The notes: a model not told the origin generated them from the sequence alone. DNA of 64,000 nucleotides from Distichodus sexfasciatus (GCA_032718565.1 JAVGVS010000007.1:5138259-5202258); one strand, 5' to 3'. Counted from the stretch's first letter, positions 47,757 to 59,815 are shown. Program-made: numbers and translations.

Positions 47757-48050
47757 CCACCCCAAAAACCACCAGCCCCACCGCTGGGCGACAGGACCCT
47801 ACAGGGAACCCAACCTCAGGCCTGCCACTTACCATTAAACCCTGGCCCCTCGGCTTCATTGGAAACACCTGGGGCTTCTTTTTTCTTGCTGTGTTTTAGA
47901 GAGAGAGAAAGAGAAAGAGAGAGCAAAACAAAATTCTGTAACATGGAGCCAAGCCAGGCAGAACCTCCATGCTGGGTGTGATCAGGCATACAATGTTTTG
48001 AGTTTAGTAGAATCAAAGTGGGAGGGAGGGAAGAAAGGGAGGGACCTTGG
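47757..48050. other. Non-coding sequence with purine tract
   Basis: GA-rich tract at 47895-47925 and a GGGAGG-type tract at 48020-48045. Nothing else seen. Confidence 0.5.
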
Positions 48051-48340
48051 GGGTCTTCCCTCCGTTATGCTCTCAGACTCGATCTGAGTGGACCGGGTTG
48101 TGGGTACAGACGCCCTGATGAGTTGGACTGGGGGTCTGGAGTCTCTGTATTTATGTCAGTCTGGTTAATGGCCATAATCATGGAGCCATTGTAGGCAGCC
48201 ATGGAATCCACAGGCTCCGGTCATTTATCATTTACACAGAGCCTATTACTGCGGTACTGAAACCGCCGCCCTAATCATCCAAACATCTCCAGTGTCACCC
48301 TCATGGAAGAAAATACTTCCACCTTTGGGGCAGGAGAAAT
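48051..48340. promoter_or_regulatory. CNE-like block
   Basis: Mixed-complexity GC-balanced sequence with no coding frame, between a purine tract and an open frame. Composition only. Confidence 0.3.
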
Positions 48341-48443
48341 ACGCTGGACGATGCATGGGGAGAAAAATATGCTTTTCTTCCAGCGTTGTAAGTGTGTTAA
48401 CATGTTCTAGACAGTGCAGGATGTTGAAGGGGCAACATATGTT

Positions 48444-48545
48444 TCAGAGAATCATGCATGACATTGACATATTGCGAGTGGAGCTTGAACAGAACCCAAG
48501 TCAAAGAGAGAAGGAGAGAGACGAGAACGAACCACTTACACCATA
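48444..48545 (+). other. Possible short coding tail (weak)
   Basis: The frame ending TAG at 48543-48545 reads RIMHDIDILRVELEQNPSQ then a Lys/Arg/Glu/Asp-rich end. An acceptor-like TATGTTTCAG lies just before. The first part looks like a helix, but the charged part comes from a GA-rich low-complexity stretch. No splice partner or family was recognised. Confidence 0.15.
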
Positions 48546-49705
48546 GATCATCACAGACAGGGTATTTTTCCGACGCGGCGTGTAGAGGGTTTCTCTCAGC
48601 ATGGGCACCGTTTCTCTCACAGAGAAAATAGAAAAATGGAGACACACACACATATACACACACATACAAAGCCGCCAAGGAGGGAGAGGATGGTGGTATG
48701 TAACCAATCTAGGCTTTCGAGCCTCAGGGTGGGCCTAATAGGCTTTTAACTTGGACCACACACACATCCTCACACACCTCAACCCCCATACACAATTACA
48801 TACAAACACATAGTCAGGCCCGAGCCAGAACACACACATACACATTGGCAAACGTTACTATATACCCAAGGTTTAAGACACACCTCAACATTTTTCGCAC
48901 TTTGGCTTAATGTGTCTTTGATGAACCCGCTTGAGTAATGCCATAATAAAATCTCATGTTTAGCAGTCACACATTAACAAGCAGAAGTGAAAACTCTGGA
49001 GAGAATCTCAGCCCAAATAAGCAGATCCCCTTTTTACTGGAGACGCCCCCTGCCCACGCACACACACCCATCCACGCACCCATACGCAGAGTCTCTAAAG
49101 TGGACTTCCTGTTAACATTCCTGGTTTGCAACAAGCGTATCAGTGCATTTGAGGTCCACTGAAGTTTAGACATCAGGCCTGAGAACAGCGTAGTGCTTTG
49201 TGTCAGTTTGGGCGTTCCAGACTTGCTCCAGACTGAGAGATTGTCGGACCGCTGCTTTGATCAGGCTAACCGCTAATGCATCATAACCACCCTCACTCAC
49301 CACAAGGCAACACCTAAACTAACAGCAGGCTGGGCTTAAGTTACCACACATCACAGGTATGCGGCTTTGAGCGTGAGTTCAAGTCCAAATAAGCAAAAGA
49401 CTTAGATTTAGACAAAGCCAAACTTTGAAAGGCTCTGTGCCTCAAAAAGAACGTGTGACTTGAAAAGAAGTTGTAAGCCATATTTCACATGCAGGGACTG
49501 ATGATCAGAATGCAGGCCAATGTTATCAGTTGATGAAATTACCGATAAATCAGTATCAGTGTTTATAACTGTAGATAAATGACAATCAAGAAAAGAAATG
49601 GAGAGACAGAAGAGATGTCAACTGTGTTATGAGTGTTGTCATTGGGAAAATCTTCAAATAGAGGGCACACTGCAGCTGCATTTCTGGATTTTCTTGTCTC
49701 ATTTA
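48546..49705. other. Non-coding sequence with CA-rich patches
   Basis: CA-rich low complexity at 48640-48665, 48755-48780 and 48825-48845. The segment 49180-49330 is mixed complexity. No supported exon. Confidence 0.45.
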
Positions 49706-49797
49706 TTGTTCCTTCACAGATGGGTCAAATGCAGAAGTCACATTTTGTTGTGGTGAACTGTGTGGTGTGCTCACAATGACAAATAATTACTCACTTG
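49706..49797 (+). mobile_element. SINE family 2, 3' fragment, plus strand
   Basis: Matches the last 90 bp of the copy at 18778-19030, from GTTCCTTCACAGATGGGTCA to TGACAAATAATTACTCAC. It is strongly 5' truncated. Confidence 0.8.
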
Positions 49798-50428
49798 TGT
49801 TATCTTGGTGAGGACTGTTTAATACGTCTTAATTATTTGTATTTTGTGTTTGACAGCAAAGAAATGTCTTAATTAATTAAAAATAAAATATATTCATCAA
49901 TGCTGTATTTTTCAGTATTTCAATTATCAAGACTGGAATCTGTCATATAAAAATCCTGTATCAGACAAGCTCTAGTGAAATGTTTATTGATATCTCCTAG
50001 AAGAATTGCCTGTGGAATCCCGCAGTACAAAGGTTTCGATATATGCATAGACACACGCAAACAAATAAAGTGCTCAAAGCTCTGATAAACCCTATATTGA
50101 CATTCACCATTCACCACAATTCTCCATGCCGCTCTCTTTGCATCGACGATGTGCATCTCCCTGCTGGTCATAAACACCTGAATGCATAACGGGCACTCTT
50201 AGAACCCTTGCTGTTTATATTAATGTTTTATTTAGTGTTTTGCATTATCATAATCAAAATAGCAATAAAAAATAACAAAGTGGAATAAAATATACATATC
50301 AAGTGACAGCCTGCTCCGCTAACCTGTCCCGCGTGGAATCTTGATGTTATGTTAACAAACAAATTAGCATTTAAATGAGTCTGGCGTTTTATTCTTCAAG
50401 GTTATGTTGTTATGAATATTAAATTACA
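49798..50428. other. AT-rich non-coding sequence
   Basis: No recognisable structure. Confidence 0.5.
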
Positions 50429-50455
50429 GTGTGTGTGTGTGTGTGTGTGTGTGTG
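50429..50455. repeat. (GT)n microsatellite
   Basis: About 13 perfect GT units. Confidence 0.95.
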
Positions 50456-51246
50456 AGCACACTAATATTGGTATTGGGAACAGGGGAGAGAATGGAGGAT
50501 TGGGGGGGTTACATAGTTGATGAATGGTTTTCATGGCTTTGAGTGCCCACTGAACATGCACAGAGTCATTTACCTCAGGTCACCAGTAAACCCACTGCAA
50601 TGTTAAAACCCAGCACTGCTCCTTTCCCCAACCGCAAATAATAAATGTATGATGCTTGTTATCATGGGCCCTTAACAACTGTTTTAATAGCAAACATCTA
50701 AAATGTGCACGGGAAAGGCCAAGAGGCGTACAGCCAGCTCACAGGCAAGCGTCCCAAAACTGGGTCAGGTTTGAATTTCTGGACAAGAGTTGAATAGTTT
50801 AAATACAATTTGTAATAACAATTTGTAGCATTACTCTTTAAACAATATGGACTATATGGACTATTTGCTCTTCTACCATCTAGCAAAGCTAGACTGTGTA
50901 AAAGATTAATTGCACAAGCCATCAGAACTCTGAATGCCCTTAAATGTCTAGTTTCTGCTTAAGCAGGTGTTAAAACCAGTGTACTACCTCCCTTTATGCA
51001 TTATATATATACTTCTCATTTTACACTTTCAAACAGGTAAAACCTCGCCCAGCATTTTAGATTTTTAGTACTCATTTTTGGAAGATGCAAATAAGTCTCA
51101 CTGCCCTGCAGCACATATCATAAGTAGCTAAATGTTTGATGGGAAAATTGGTATGATGTTGATATTTTGAGTTTAGCTTAAGTACTGGCTTTCTTGCTTC
51201 TTATTTTAACTTGCTCATCAATGATCTTTTCTTTCATTATTTCTAC
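50456..51246. other. Non-coding sequence
   Basis: AT-rich with a G-run (TTGGGGGGGTT) near 50500. Nothing recognised. Confidence 0.5.
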
Positions 51247-51580
51247 TAGGGATGAACAATATGGGAATTATCTGCCCATGTCAATGCTGATAAATGAGGA
51301 ATGCAGATTTGAGCACGAGCACAGACAGAGTTGAGTGTGTTAAGACAAGACAGTTTGCTTGGGAACATTCCACTGCATGCTCAAAATTTTGGCACTAAAT
51401 AACACCATACATTTTAAGACAGAAGGTGCGGGCCATATAAAATCCAACCATGGACTTTGGACATGTCTGGCAATAATCCAACGTACAATAAACGAGCCAT
51501 AAAATAATGCTGCCTGATGCTGAAGAATTAAAACATCAATTATCAACCAATTCTGATTCCAATATCATCGTGCATCCCTA
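51247..51580. mobile_element. 334-bp hAT-type non-autonomous element, aged
   Basis: Starts TAGGGATGAACAATAT and ends ATATCATCGTGCATCCCTA, an imperfect inverted repeat of the TAGGGATGCAC type known from fish hAT transposons. Flanking octamers ATTTCTAC (51239-51246) and ATCTCTAT (51581-51588) match at 6 of 8 positions, consistent with a decayed 8-bp duplication. No transposase frame. Confidence 0.65.
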
Positions 51581-51640
51581 ATCTCTATCATGATTAATGT
51601 CAGTTATTAATGTCAATTTCCAAGTGTAATGATTCAGAGT

Positions 51641-51946
51641 GGGGCAGCATGGTGACGAGATGGTTAACGCTGTCATCTCACAAGAAAGTACATGAAAGTC
51701 ATCCCAGCGTTGACCATAGGGATTTTTCTATGTAGAGTTTGTGTGCTCTCCCTGTGTTCGTGTAAGTCTTTTCTGGGTGCCACGGTTTCCTGTCATAATC
51801 CAAAAGCATGCGTTATAGGTCGATTAGTGAGTGTGCTTGTGTCAGTGTTTTTGTGTCAGTGTGTGTGCCCTGCGATGTGTTGGCCCAACCAGGGTTTGTC
51901 CCCGTCTTGAGCCCGTAGTTTTGGATTAAAGGTTCCCTGAATGAGT
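51641..51946 (+). mobile_element. DANA/Mermaid-like SINE, diverged, plus strand
   Basis: Begins GGGGCAGCATGGTGACGAGA, keeps the GGTTTCCTGTCATAATCCAA and AACCAGGGTTTGTCCCC landmarks, and ends near GGATTAAAGGTTCCCTGAAT. The B box is damaged, so it is unlikely to be transcribed. It lies 60 bp right of the hAT-type element. Confidence 0.8.
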
Positions 51947-53859
51947 CAGACCTGCTTCAGAGGCTCCTATGTGCTTCCTAACACCTCGCCTCACGTTACT
52001 CACGTTACTGTTTTCCAATCTATATATCAGCAGCTCTGTGCTAAGGAAGGAAAACTAATCTCGCCTCTTAAATATACTTGATTCATGAACTCTCTGAAAA
52101 AACATGTTGTTTTTAATCTACCCCCAGCCAGCTGTGCTGCAATAATAAAATGAGGATTAACTAGTAAGCTGTATGATATGTAGGCCTTTTACTGGTTCCT
52201 TCCCCACACCAAGCTTTCCTCCACCCCAGCACAGTAAATGCGCATGCTAATACACCGGCCCATAAAGTCGTCAAAACTGCTCAATGAATTAAAACGAAGC
52301 GTTCAGCCCAGAGCCAGTGATGATAACTTTGCCACAGGCATGTCTAAAAAGAGCCCAGGGACCAGGCAGCTCTCTGCATGCTGAAATTGTGCTCACCCCT
52401 AGCAATTTTTTAAAATATGTTTAAAACAAGTACTGTAGTCATGTAAAAGCATACCTGAAGAACTTAAAATTATGTGCTCATCAGATACAGTAATTGAGAA
52501 CCACCATGAGATCAGATTTAGACCTGCACTTAACAATGGACCTCATTCACCAGCTGTTCTTAAGAAGAAATTTGTTCTTAAACAAATCTGCAGATACTGA
52601 CACTCACCAATGGTTTCTAATTTAAGATTTAAAAACAGAATCACAAACAGTGAAGTGCAGTCTTGCAAAAATTGTATGGTGTGTCAGTTTCTTCATTTCT
52701 ACATTTGTACACTTTAAATGTCTTAGCCTTTTAAAGAAGAATATAACTTTAATATATTGGTGAGATGTTTTGCGACCAAAGAGTCTTAACAGAATAGTAC
52801 ATTTCTACACTTAATATTGTAATATTGTGCAAAATTTGTACACATATACAGTATATTTGATCATTTCTTTTTGTGGATCAGCACAGAGATGATTTTTCCT
52901 CATATTTTAGCACACTAAGATTCTTTACCGTCCAGTCAGCAAGTCCATTTGACCAGGCCTTTCATTAGGCAGATTTAAGCCTCAAGCTGCCATACAGAGC
53001 AGTGAAGGTGCCAGTCTAAAGTACAGGGTTTTGAACTTGACCTTTCATCTTGCAGTCATTTGAACCCTGTCTCCATCATTACCCTGTTCACCCCAGATTA
53101 ATTCCCCATATTTGACTTTTCACTGTCCTTTGGAGTTTCTATAAAGTTCAAACATATGGTTCAGAGCAGAAGAAATAAAATTTTGAAGCAACTTTTGAGC
53201 CATCACTCATTAGAGACTAATATCTATCTTTTGAATATTTCCCAAATATTCTGCATCAAATTATCAAGGCACGAAAGTCTTGAAAATGTAACTTCTTGAA
53301 AGAGAGACTGTATTATTGGCTAGTGTTTATTTTTTTTTCCTTGTTCATCTTTTTTTTTAAAGTAGATTTTTTGCTTATTTGGCAAAAGAGACAGCAACTT
53401 ACCTTAAGATCCCATTTTAATTATTCCAGTGCAGAAGGAAATGCCTTTTGCAATAATACTTTTAGTTATTTTTTAGCTACTTAAATATGTTTAAATCATG
53501 CACTTTTTAATTAATCATCTGAGGATTTTTTGAACATCATTGAAGGAATTTCTCAGTTCTTTCTGTATGAAATGTGATGCCCGTGTAGCTGATCCTATTA
53601 CATATTTCAAAAAGTGTGTTAAGTTTCCGTACGGTGGCATCTTTGAAAAAACTCTGTATGTTGGAGGCAAAAGCACACTACAAACACTACAAATATATAT
53701 TTTTCTATCTTTACAGAGACAGATACGTATTACAACTACCTGGTGTTGATCTGGCAGAAGTAGCATTTGATAAGCTACCATGCCCACAGAGTGTCATAGT
53801 TCGCCCTTGACAGCTGTGAGATGGAGTCAAAGGCAAAAATGGAAGCAAGAATCTGTGGC
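51947..53859. other. Non-coding stretch
   Basis: AT-rich except for mixed-complexity sequence at 52040-52400. A poly-T patch lies at 53325-53360. Frames at 53515-53810 overlap on both strands and have no coding character. Confidence 0.45.
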
Positions 53860-54014
53860 AGTGAAATAGCTTGGATATAGTTAGCTACTTTTCTCTGTAG
53901 CTTGTAGTGTAGCTAAATACTTTATTACAAAACTTGCTTGGCTGTAGCTTATCTATTTTTAATTATAAGTAACTTGTAGCATAAAAAGCTACTTTTTAAA
54001 AGTAATTTCCCCTA
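53860..54014. repeat. Probable remnant DNA-transposon repeat (TAGCT-rich)
   Basis: Repeated TAGCTACTTTT, TGTAGCTTGTAG and AAAAGCTACTTTTTAAAAGT strings, the phrasing of an abundant fish hAT-type repeat as I remember it. Ends and duplication were not identified. Confidence 0.4.
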
Positions 54015-54240
54015 AACTAGCAATATATAATGCAATATTATATGTCTGGCATTTCTGTGATACATTTTCATGTCATTGTAAGAGGTACATCATCGTACTT
54101 GTGCCTTTGAAACATTGTAGTCCAGACTAAACAACGCAGACAGCACATGCATACTGTACACAGACCCTTCCTCCACTCTCCCAATATTCAGTTTCAGCGC
54201 AGTACCATGTCAAATGGGTCATTTCTGTAACTAATGCCAT
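54015..54240. other. Non-coding sequence
   Basis: No recognisable structure. Confidence 0.5.
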
Positions 54241-54600
54241 GAATGGAGTTCTGAAAGAGGATGTGTCTGCACTGGTTCCTGAGCCATCAATGGGAAGATT
54301 ACAGGGCCGTAATGGCAGATCGGTTTCACCCTTACTTTCAGCTTTCAGCCACCTTTCCCATTTCTTTCCATCGTTTGGTCTCCTACACAGAGGTCACGAT
54401 ATCCACAACAGCCTTCACATATAGCGTCTGGATCACACGAGGCATGTCACCTCTGCTGAAATAGAAGAACGCCGGATACTGAGCTCTGTCTGCCTACGTC
54501 GCCCGCTTGGAAAGAGGTGGCGCGAGGGAGAGGTAGACAGAGAAACAGATGGAAAGGAAGTGAGAGAGCGCATTACCGCTACCTAAAAATAAATGTGAAT
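54241..54600. promoter_or_regulatory. CNE-like block around the possible exon
   Basis: Mixed-complexity sequence, open on both strands at 54239-54464, followed by a GC-rich purine segment at 54500-54570. It could be a non-coding element rather than an exon. Confidence 0.3.
54383..54455 (-). other. Possible terminal coding exon on minus strand (weak)
   Basis: On the minus strand a pyrimidine-rich acceptor (CGTTCTTCTATTTCAG) is followed by one base and 23 open codons, then TAG at 54385-54383. The peptide ends MPRVIQTLYVKAVVDIVT-SV, with very exon-like codons (GTG, ATC, CAG, AAG, ACC) and a C-terminal T-S-V that fits a class I PDZ ligand. The plus strand is also open over the same bases (54261-54464) with its own acceptor-like tract, so base constraint unrelated to coding is a serious alternative. 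Not recognised. Confidence 0.25.
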
Positions 54601-55269
54601 TATGGCTTCTGCTGTCAGACTCACAGTTTTGTCCTTTCCCTGAGTAAGAAGCTACATGGGGGTCAGGGGTATTGATATTTGAAACAGGAGTGTTGAACTG
54701 GCCTCCAATGCAAGTGAAACTAAAGTCTAAATCTAATTCAGATTTTGAGCAAGTGGTCTCAATAATGTGGTGTGGTTTTTACTTCCTTTTTATATTTTTA
54801 CCTTTTAAAATAGCAGATGTGTAATGCAATTGAATATGGAAATTTGGCTAAACGCCACAGTTTTAGCTAATTGCACCACATTGCAGATTCATTATTGCAC
54901 TTGGGAAAAGAAATGCTACCCTTCCTCCTCTGTCAATGGGGTGATAACAGCAAAAAAGTGTTTAGATTCATGTGGCACAATGCAGCTCTCAATTAGCAAC
55001 TCTTATGTCTTTCATCTTCATCTAAAGCGCTGCTGCTATCCGTATGCAGAGACTAGCCATTTTTTCTCTTTCTCGCTCTCTCTTTCTTTTCAACCGCTCA
55101 GCAGGCCTTCTGTTTATTGGCTCTAACTTTACAAATGGTCTCGTCTCTTCATCATGACGGCCATGCTAAGTGCTCAGGCATTAGTACAGATTTTAATCAC
55201 TTTTATACATTTTAATGAAGATAAATATGTTTTGAGGGAAATGGGATAACTGTCTCTTTTTGTCTTTTT
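54601..55269. other. Non-coding sequence
   Basis: A CT-rich tract lies at 55062-55090, and mixed-complexity sequence at 54870-55060 where the plus frame (100 codons from 54824) is Cys/Ser-rich and unrecognised. Confidence 0.45.
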
Positions 55270-56060
55270 TAAGTGCATTCCTACATTTCACAGCTGACAT
55301 GTTTATACTGGCTATTTGTATAGTTTTCAATGCAGGAATTAAGAATGACTTGGTGAGTAGCGGTATATCTAAATATTGCAACCTAACGTTCGAACTGATG
55401 GAAGATCAGATCGGCCCCGAATTACTCACCCTTGCTGTGGATAGACATATTCACTTCCAATGCAAACTATGTGTATCTGCTTTGTGTGTGTTCCACATCC
55501 TCCCCTAGATACAAGAAATAAAGCTTGGAATTCTTTCTCCACCCATTCTGCTTTCTGTGGGAACTTTTTGCCTGCTATTTCTTCAGAATCAGAGAATCAA
55601 AAGTGGAGAAAAATAATTACTCGCTTTCTATAACCCATGCAATTCCAGGGAGCTGCTATTATTCTGCACCTCTTTTTATTTTTCCCTCCTCTCAGTCTCA
55701 AGGCCTTTTGCCCTAATTGGCTCCACAGCACATTGTAATGCGACAATCTTAAGCGGCTCTGAGTCCCGTTCATCTTTGCTTGCTTGTAACGATCATTTTG
55801 CAAACAACAATTGCCTTAATAAGAGACCAGGTGGGTAATTGATGTGGTTACTAAGTGGCTCATTTGCATCCTTTACGCATATAAAACAAAGCAGCAGGGG
55901 AGGGCATTAAAAGGCATTGCAGACTTTCTGACGAGCATTGAGGAGTCTTGGTGGAAGCTCCAATCAGTAATTAAACTCTTCAGGGGTTCCACGTCTTTCT
56001 CGTTTCCATTCTCTCCATTCTTGTCTCAAGGGATATTCAACAAAAAGATAAGCAGAAAGC
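55270..56060. promoter_or_regulatory. CNE-like block with octamer motif (candidate enhancer)
   Basis: About 790 bp of mixed-complexity sequence with an inverted octamer ATTTGCAT at 55862-55869, a GGTAATTGATG homeodomain-type site near 55835 and CCTAATTGGC near 55713. No frame is convincingly coding. With 14120-14650 and 45430-45960 it makes three octamer-bearing blocks of similar character. Confidence 0.45.
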
Positions 56061-56600
56061 ATACAGGTAATCGGGGAAATTAAAGTGTGCTTCCATAGCA
56101 TTCTTTGTTAACCATCAGCTTAACCTAGCTTTTATAGCGAAGACCCAAAATCCCCGTGAGCCATGGGCAGTGATATGATGTAGTGGCTAAATGAGGTGCT
56201 AGGGTCAGGTGAGTTTCAAACCAATAGCGAGCTTTAATGGCCAAGGTACGGTAGATATAGCCACAATGGACCAGTGGTGGGGAGTTGTTAATAATGATAA
56301 TATTATGAGTTGCTCTGGTCATACTCATAAAATGCCACAATGGTACCATGGTACCACATGTCTAGCACTTAATTGATTGTATTAATCAATGCTCCCAAAA
56401 AGCACTGCTGGTTCTCTGGCATTCTGGAGGCAGCAGGTTTGTAATCAGTTTTGTGAATGTTGCCAGGTTTACTCAGCAGTTTTTGTCTCCTAATAGAATA
56501 GATATGACATTCAACCAAGTTCTTCCAGCAGTATAGATGAGCATTGTCATTTTACTGCCAAACTGCTCACAAGCAACACAGTTCTCTATGGGCCAGCTTA
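56061..56600. other. Non-coding sequence
   Basis: No recognisable structure. Confidence 0.45.
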
Positions 56601-56828
56601 AAGTGAGTGAGTAAGTGAGTGAGTGAGTGAGTGAGTAAGCGATTATTTGTCATTGTGAACACACCTCAGCACAGCACACACTGCACCACGACGAAATGTA
56701 ACCTCTGCATTTGACCCACCTGTGAAGGAGCAGTGGAGAGCTGATGGGCAGCGCCAGGGGAGCAGTGGTACCTTTACCGGTCCACGATTAAAACCGTTGA
56801 CCTTCCGATCACAAGGCGAACTCCCTAA
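56601..56828 (-). mobile_element. tRNA-derived SINE (family 2), minus strand, with expanded tail
   Basis: On the minus strand it has a weak B-box-like GGTTTTAATC, the GCTCTCCACTGCTCC body block and the TGACAAATAATCGCTTAC tail. The tail continues into a (GAGT)n expansion on the plus strand at 56603-56638, suggesting the A/CT-rich tail seeded a microsatellite. About 30 bp of the central body are deleted relative to the copy at 18778. Confidence 0.85.
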
Positions 56829-58150
56829 AAGAGAGTGAACTATGTTGCAGGTCTGAAAATGTAACAGAAACATAAATAGGACCATCCACCTTGGTCATGA
56901 GGGTGGAGCTGCAGCAAATGTAGAGGCAGGCTTAAGTATAGACATACAGGTGTAGCTCTTTAGGATAACTTTAACAAGGAAAAGGAATATAAGACAAGTT
57001 GGACGCTGGTGGCCAAGCAGAGTGTCTTGGGGCGATCATGACAATCTAACACAATGTATTATGAGATATCGAGTGCAGTCTATTAGAAAAAAGTTCGTAG
57101 AAGAAATGTAGTAGTAGAAAAACATCTTATAATGGTGCATCCTGGAACCTGTTGGTTGCCACCTACTTTTTAATCCAGACTGCTATTCTCTATGCAGCCT
57201 ATAAGAGTTTCCAGTTATGGAATCTGTAGTGAAGCGTCGGTGTGTTGGAGCTGGCTAATGGCACCTCTCCTGAGAGCACATCTGCTGTTTAATGCTCTGC
57301 TGTGGTTTATGGAGGCATCAGTCCGGGCCATAAGAACTGCACCTGCGGAACCGTCCAAACAAGGGAAACAGCACTCTTATTGTAAAACGCCCTCATAACA
57401 TAAATATTTCTCTTGTCTTTGCTCTAAACTCCTATAATGAAGGAGACAAATCCCAACCACATGTCCATAGTGTATAATCCATTCAGGGAGAAATTAGCAG
57501 AGAGGGAGGGAGAAGCAGTTTGATGACTCAACATGGTCGGACCATGTGAAAATTTATGAATGGAAGCTTGGGTTTAGGGGTGATAGTGGTGGGTGACTGT
57601 AGTTTTCAAGTGAACAAAAAAGATGAAAATCATGATAGTTCTCTTGGTAAGTATAAAATCATGTTAGATAGGTAGACCGAAATGTTCCAAAAAACTTTGA
57701 ACAGCATAGATTTAGAAATGGTTCAGGATGATCATTTGACGTTGATTTGATGATCAATTGTTTTGTGCTTGTGGCCCTGGTCAAGGGTTTAAAACACAGG
57801 TGTGTCAAACTGCTTTGTCACCAAAAAAACTTCAACAATACTGTCTTATCACCTCAAAGATACCTTATGGTATATCCAGTCAGATGAAGAAAACTGTACC
57901 TTCTATACACATCCATCTGAACATTCTAACTTTATCAACCATTGAAGGTACAATGTTGTACTTAAAGGTAAAATATTTTGCTTTTAAGGAACAGTTTTAT
58001 GCTTTTAAAGGAACATAAATGTACATTTACAAAAGTGAAATATCAAAACTTCAAGTGCTAAGTAAAGTGTGCATTTATGGAGCATTTTGGCCTGATCTAT
58101 TCTTTTTCAGAAAGGAAGTAAAATGATATTTTCTCCACAAAGTTAAACCT
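56829..58150. other. Non-coding sequence, partly CNE-like
   Basis: The segment 57170-57400 is mixed complexity. A run with repeated GGTACAATGTTGTACTTAAA and CTTTTAAAGGAAC phrases at 57940-58020 looks like an old interspersed repeat of unknown class. No supported exon. Confidence 0.4.
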
Positions 58151-58610
58151 TCTTCCATTAATTTCATGCTAAAAGCCTCTCTTTATCTACAGCTCTGAGA
58201 TCTTCTCTCTTAGGGGCCTTTGTCTGTTCCACTCAGCAGTGTGGTATCACTGAGACCCGAGATGACAGATGCTCTGCGCAATCGTTAGTGCTGCGAGTAA
58301 GGAAAGCAGTACTTAACGAAAAAGGAGAGCCGTACAGACGGGCCACCTGCTGAGGGAGAGGGAATGTCCAGGGGAGTGTTTTAGTGAATGGGAAAGTTGT
58401 GCCGGGTCTCTTAAGCAGATGAACCTAAATAAACCGGAGCTATTTATCAGAGCGCCTGCTTGCAGAGCTGTCAGGCAACAGACCCAACTATTCATCTGTT
58501 TTACAGAAAGAGACCTCAATGAAAGAAAAAAACACAAGCATGTGCTAAACATCACAGGACATTTTTTTTTTACTATGGTTTGCCGGGGAGAGATTCATCA
58601 TTGAGTGAGT
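58151..58610. promoter_or_regulatory. CNE-like block
   Basis: Mixed-complexity sequence with overlapping frames on both strands (80 codons minus, 61 plus). Base composition differs from the AT-rich flanks. Confidence 0.3.
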
Positions 58611-58662
58611 GAGAACTTCCCCTTAACTGTTCTCCATCTGAGTCAGACTTCAGCGTTTGCAG

Positions 58663-58750
58663 TCAGGCACAAGAGAGGGGACCTTTGTCAAGTTCATGGA
58701 GGGCTGGATTGACCAAGGAAGGAGTATCTTCCTGTCAGGAAAGTCCCTGG
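58663..58750 (+). other. Possible internal coding exon (weak to moderate)
   Basis: An acceptor-like TTCAGCGTTTGCAG (AG at 58661-58662) precedes 88 nt, then the donor GTAAGC at 58751. The 29 open codons include TFVKFMEGWIDQGRSIF, aromatic and acidic residues in a protein-like mix, with codons such as GTC, AAG, TTC, ATG, GAG. It would exit in phase 1. No partner exon or protein family was recognised, and a 29-codon open stretch is easily random. Confidence 0.3.
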
Positions 58751-59175
58751 GTAAGCCACCATGCAACGCCCTCCTCGTGAGATTCACGCCCTGGTGACCT
58801 TTGCTTTGTGGAACACTTGTTTGTCTAGTTCTACTCCAATTACAGAGACCAGAAGTGCTTCCCCAAACATGAATTCATGGTAAATTATAATGAGGGTAAC
58901 TTTACTGGACTTCTGCTGAATGAAGCTGCAAAAACTATGACCAATGTCTCACCCCAAGGCTAACCCCAACCACTGTAACTTTCCGTAAAACTTTCCTCAC
59001 ATACATTATTATGAATTTGCAATTTTAAAATTGTGTTGGTCTTCTCTTCCCCCTATTCAAGCAGATTTGGCTTAAATTACAAATAATTTTTCCATGCCAT
59101 TTTTCCTCCTGAAAGCATACTTTATTATTATTTAAATGAAACAAAACCCATTGTTAGTGCTATGAAATAATATTT
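58751..59175. other. Non-coding sequence
   Basis: No recognisable structure. It becomes AT-rich to the right. Confidence 0.45.
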
Positions 59176-59200
59176 GTTTGTTTGTTTGTTTTTTTTGATT
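59176..59200. repeat. (TTTG)n repeat with poly-T
   Basis: About four TTTG units followed by a T run. Confidence 0.85.
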
Positions 59201-59815
59201 TGTTGCATCTTTAACAATTACAAAAATGACATTATGAATAATGTATGTTGCAAAAAGGTTTAAAAGGGCTTATTTACATCTGTATATCTATATATTATTT
59301 AGAAAATTCATAATGTTAAAAAACTGCAATGTTAACAAAAAATGAAGAAAATGCAATTATGCACTGATTTAGAGACAATAGAATAATTAGTAATTAGAAG
59401 GTCTTTAAAGCTTTCTGTGACATTTCGCATTGGGGAAAACATTTTTGCAAGGTGGAAAATGCTATTTTTGCTTGATCTATAGAGCTGTCAAATCAGTTCT
59501 CAGGACTGTCAAATCAGTTTTCTAGAAATATCAAATATTAAAATATTACATGAATAAATTCTTTAATGCACATTCAAGGTAATGATTGAAAACCCAGTGT
59601 ATCTTGTATATATTTGCATGAACACATTAGAATATCTGAAGCAAAATAGTGCACTTCTTTAGTACAAAAATGTTCAGTCTGTTAATGCCTAAAATATAAA
59701 TATTTTTGTTTACACAAAGGCATTGTGCGTATCATCATCAGCATTCCTGCCGATGGCTTAATACTTTTCCTTAATCTGTCAGAAATCATACATTGAGCCT
59801 AGCACCAAAGAAACA
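59201..59815. other. AT-rich non-coding sequence
   Basis: A short direct duplication, CTGTCAAATCAGTT, occurs at about 59487 and 59507. Nothing else seen. Confidence 0.5.
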
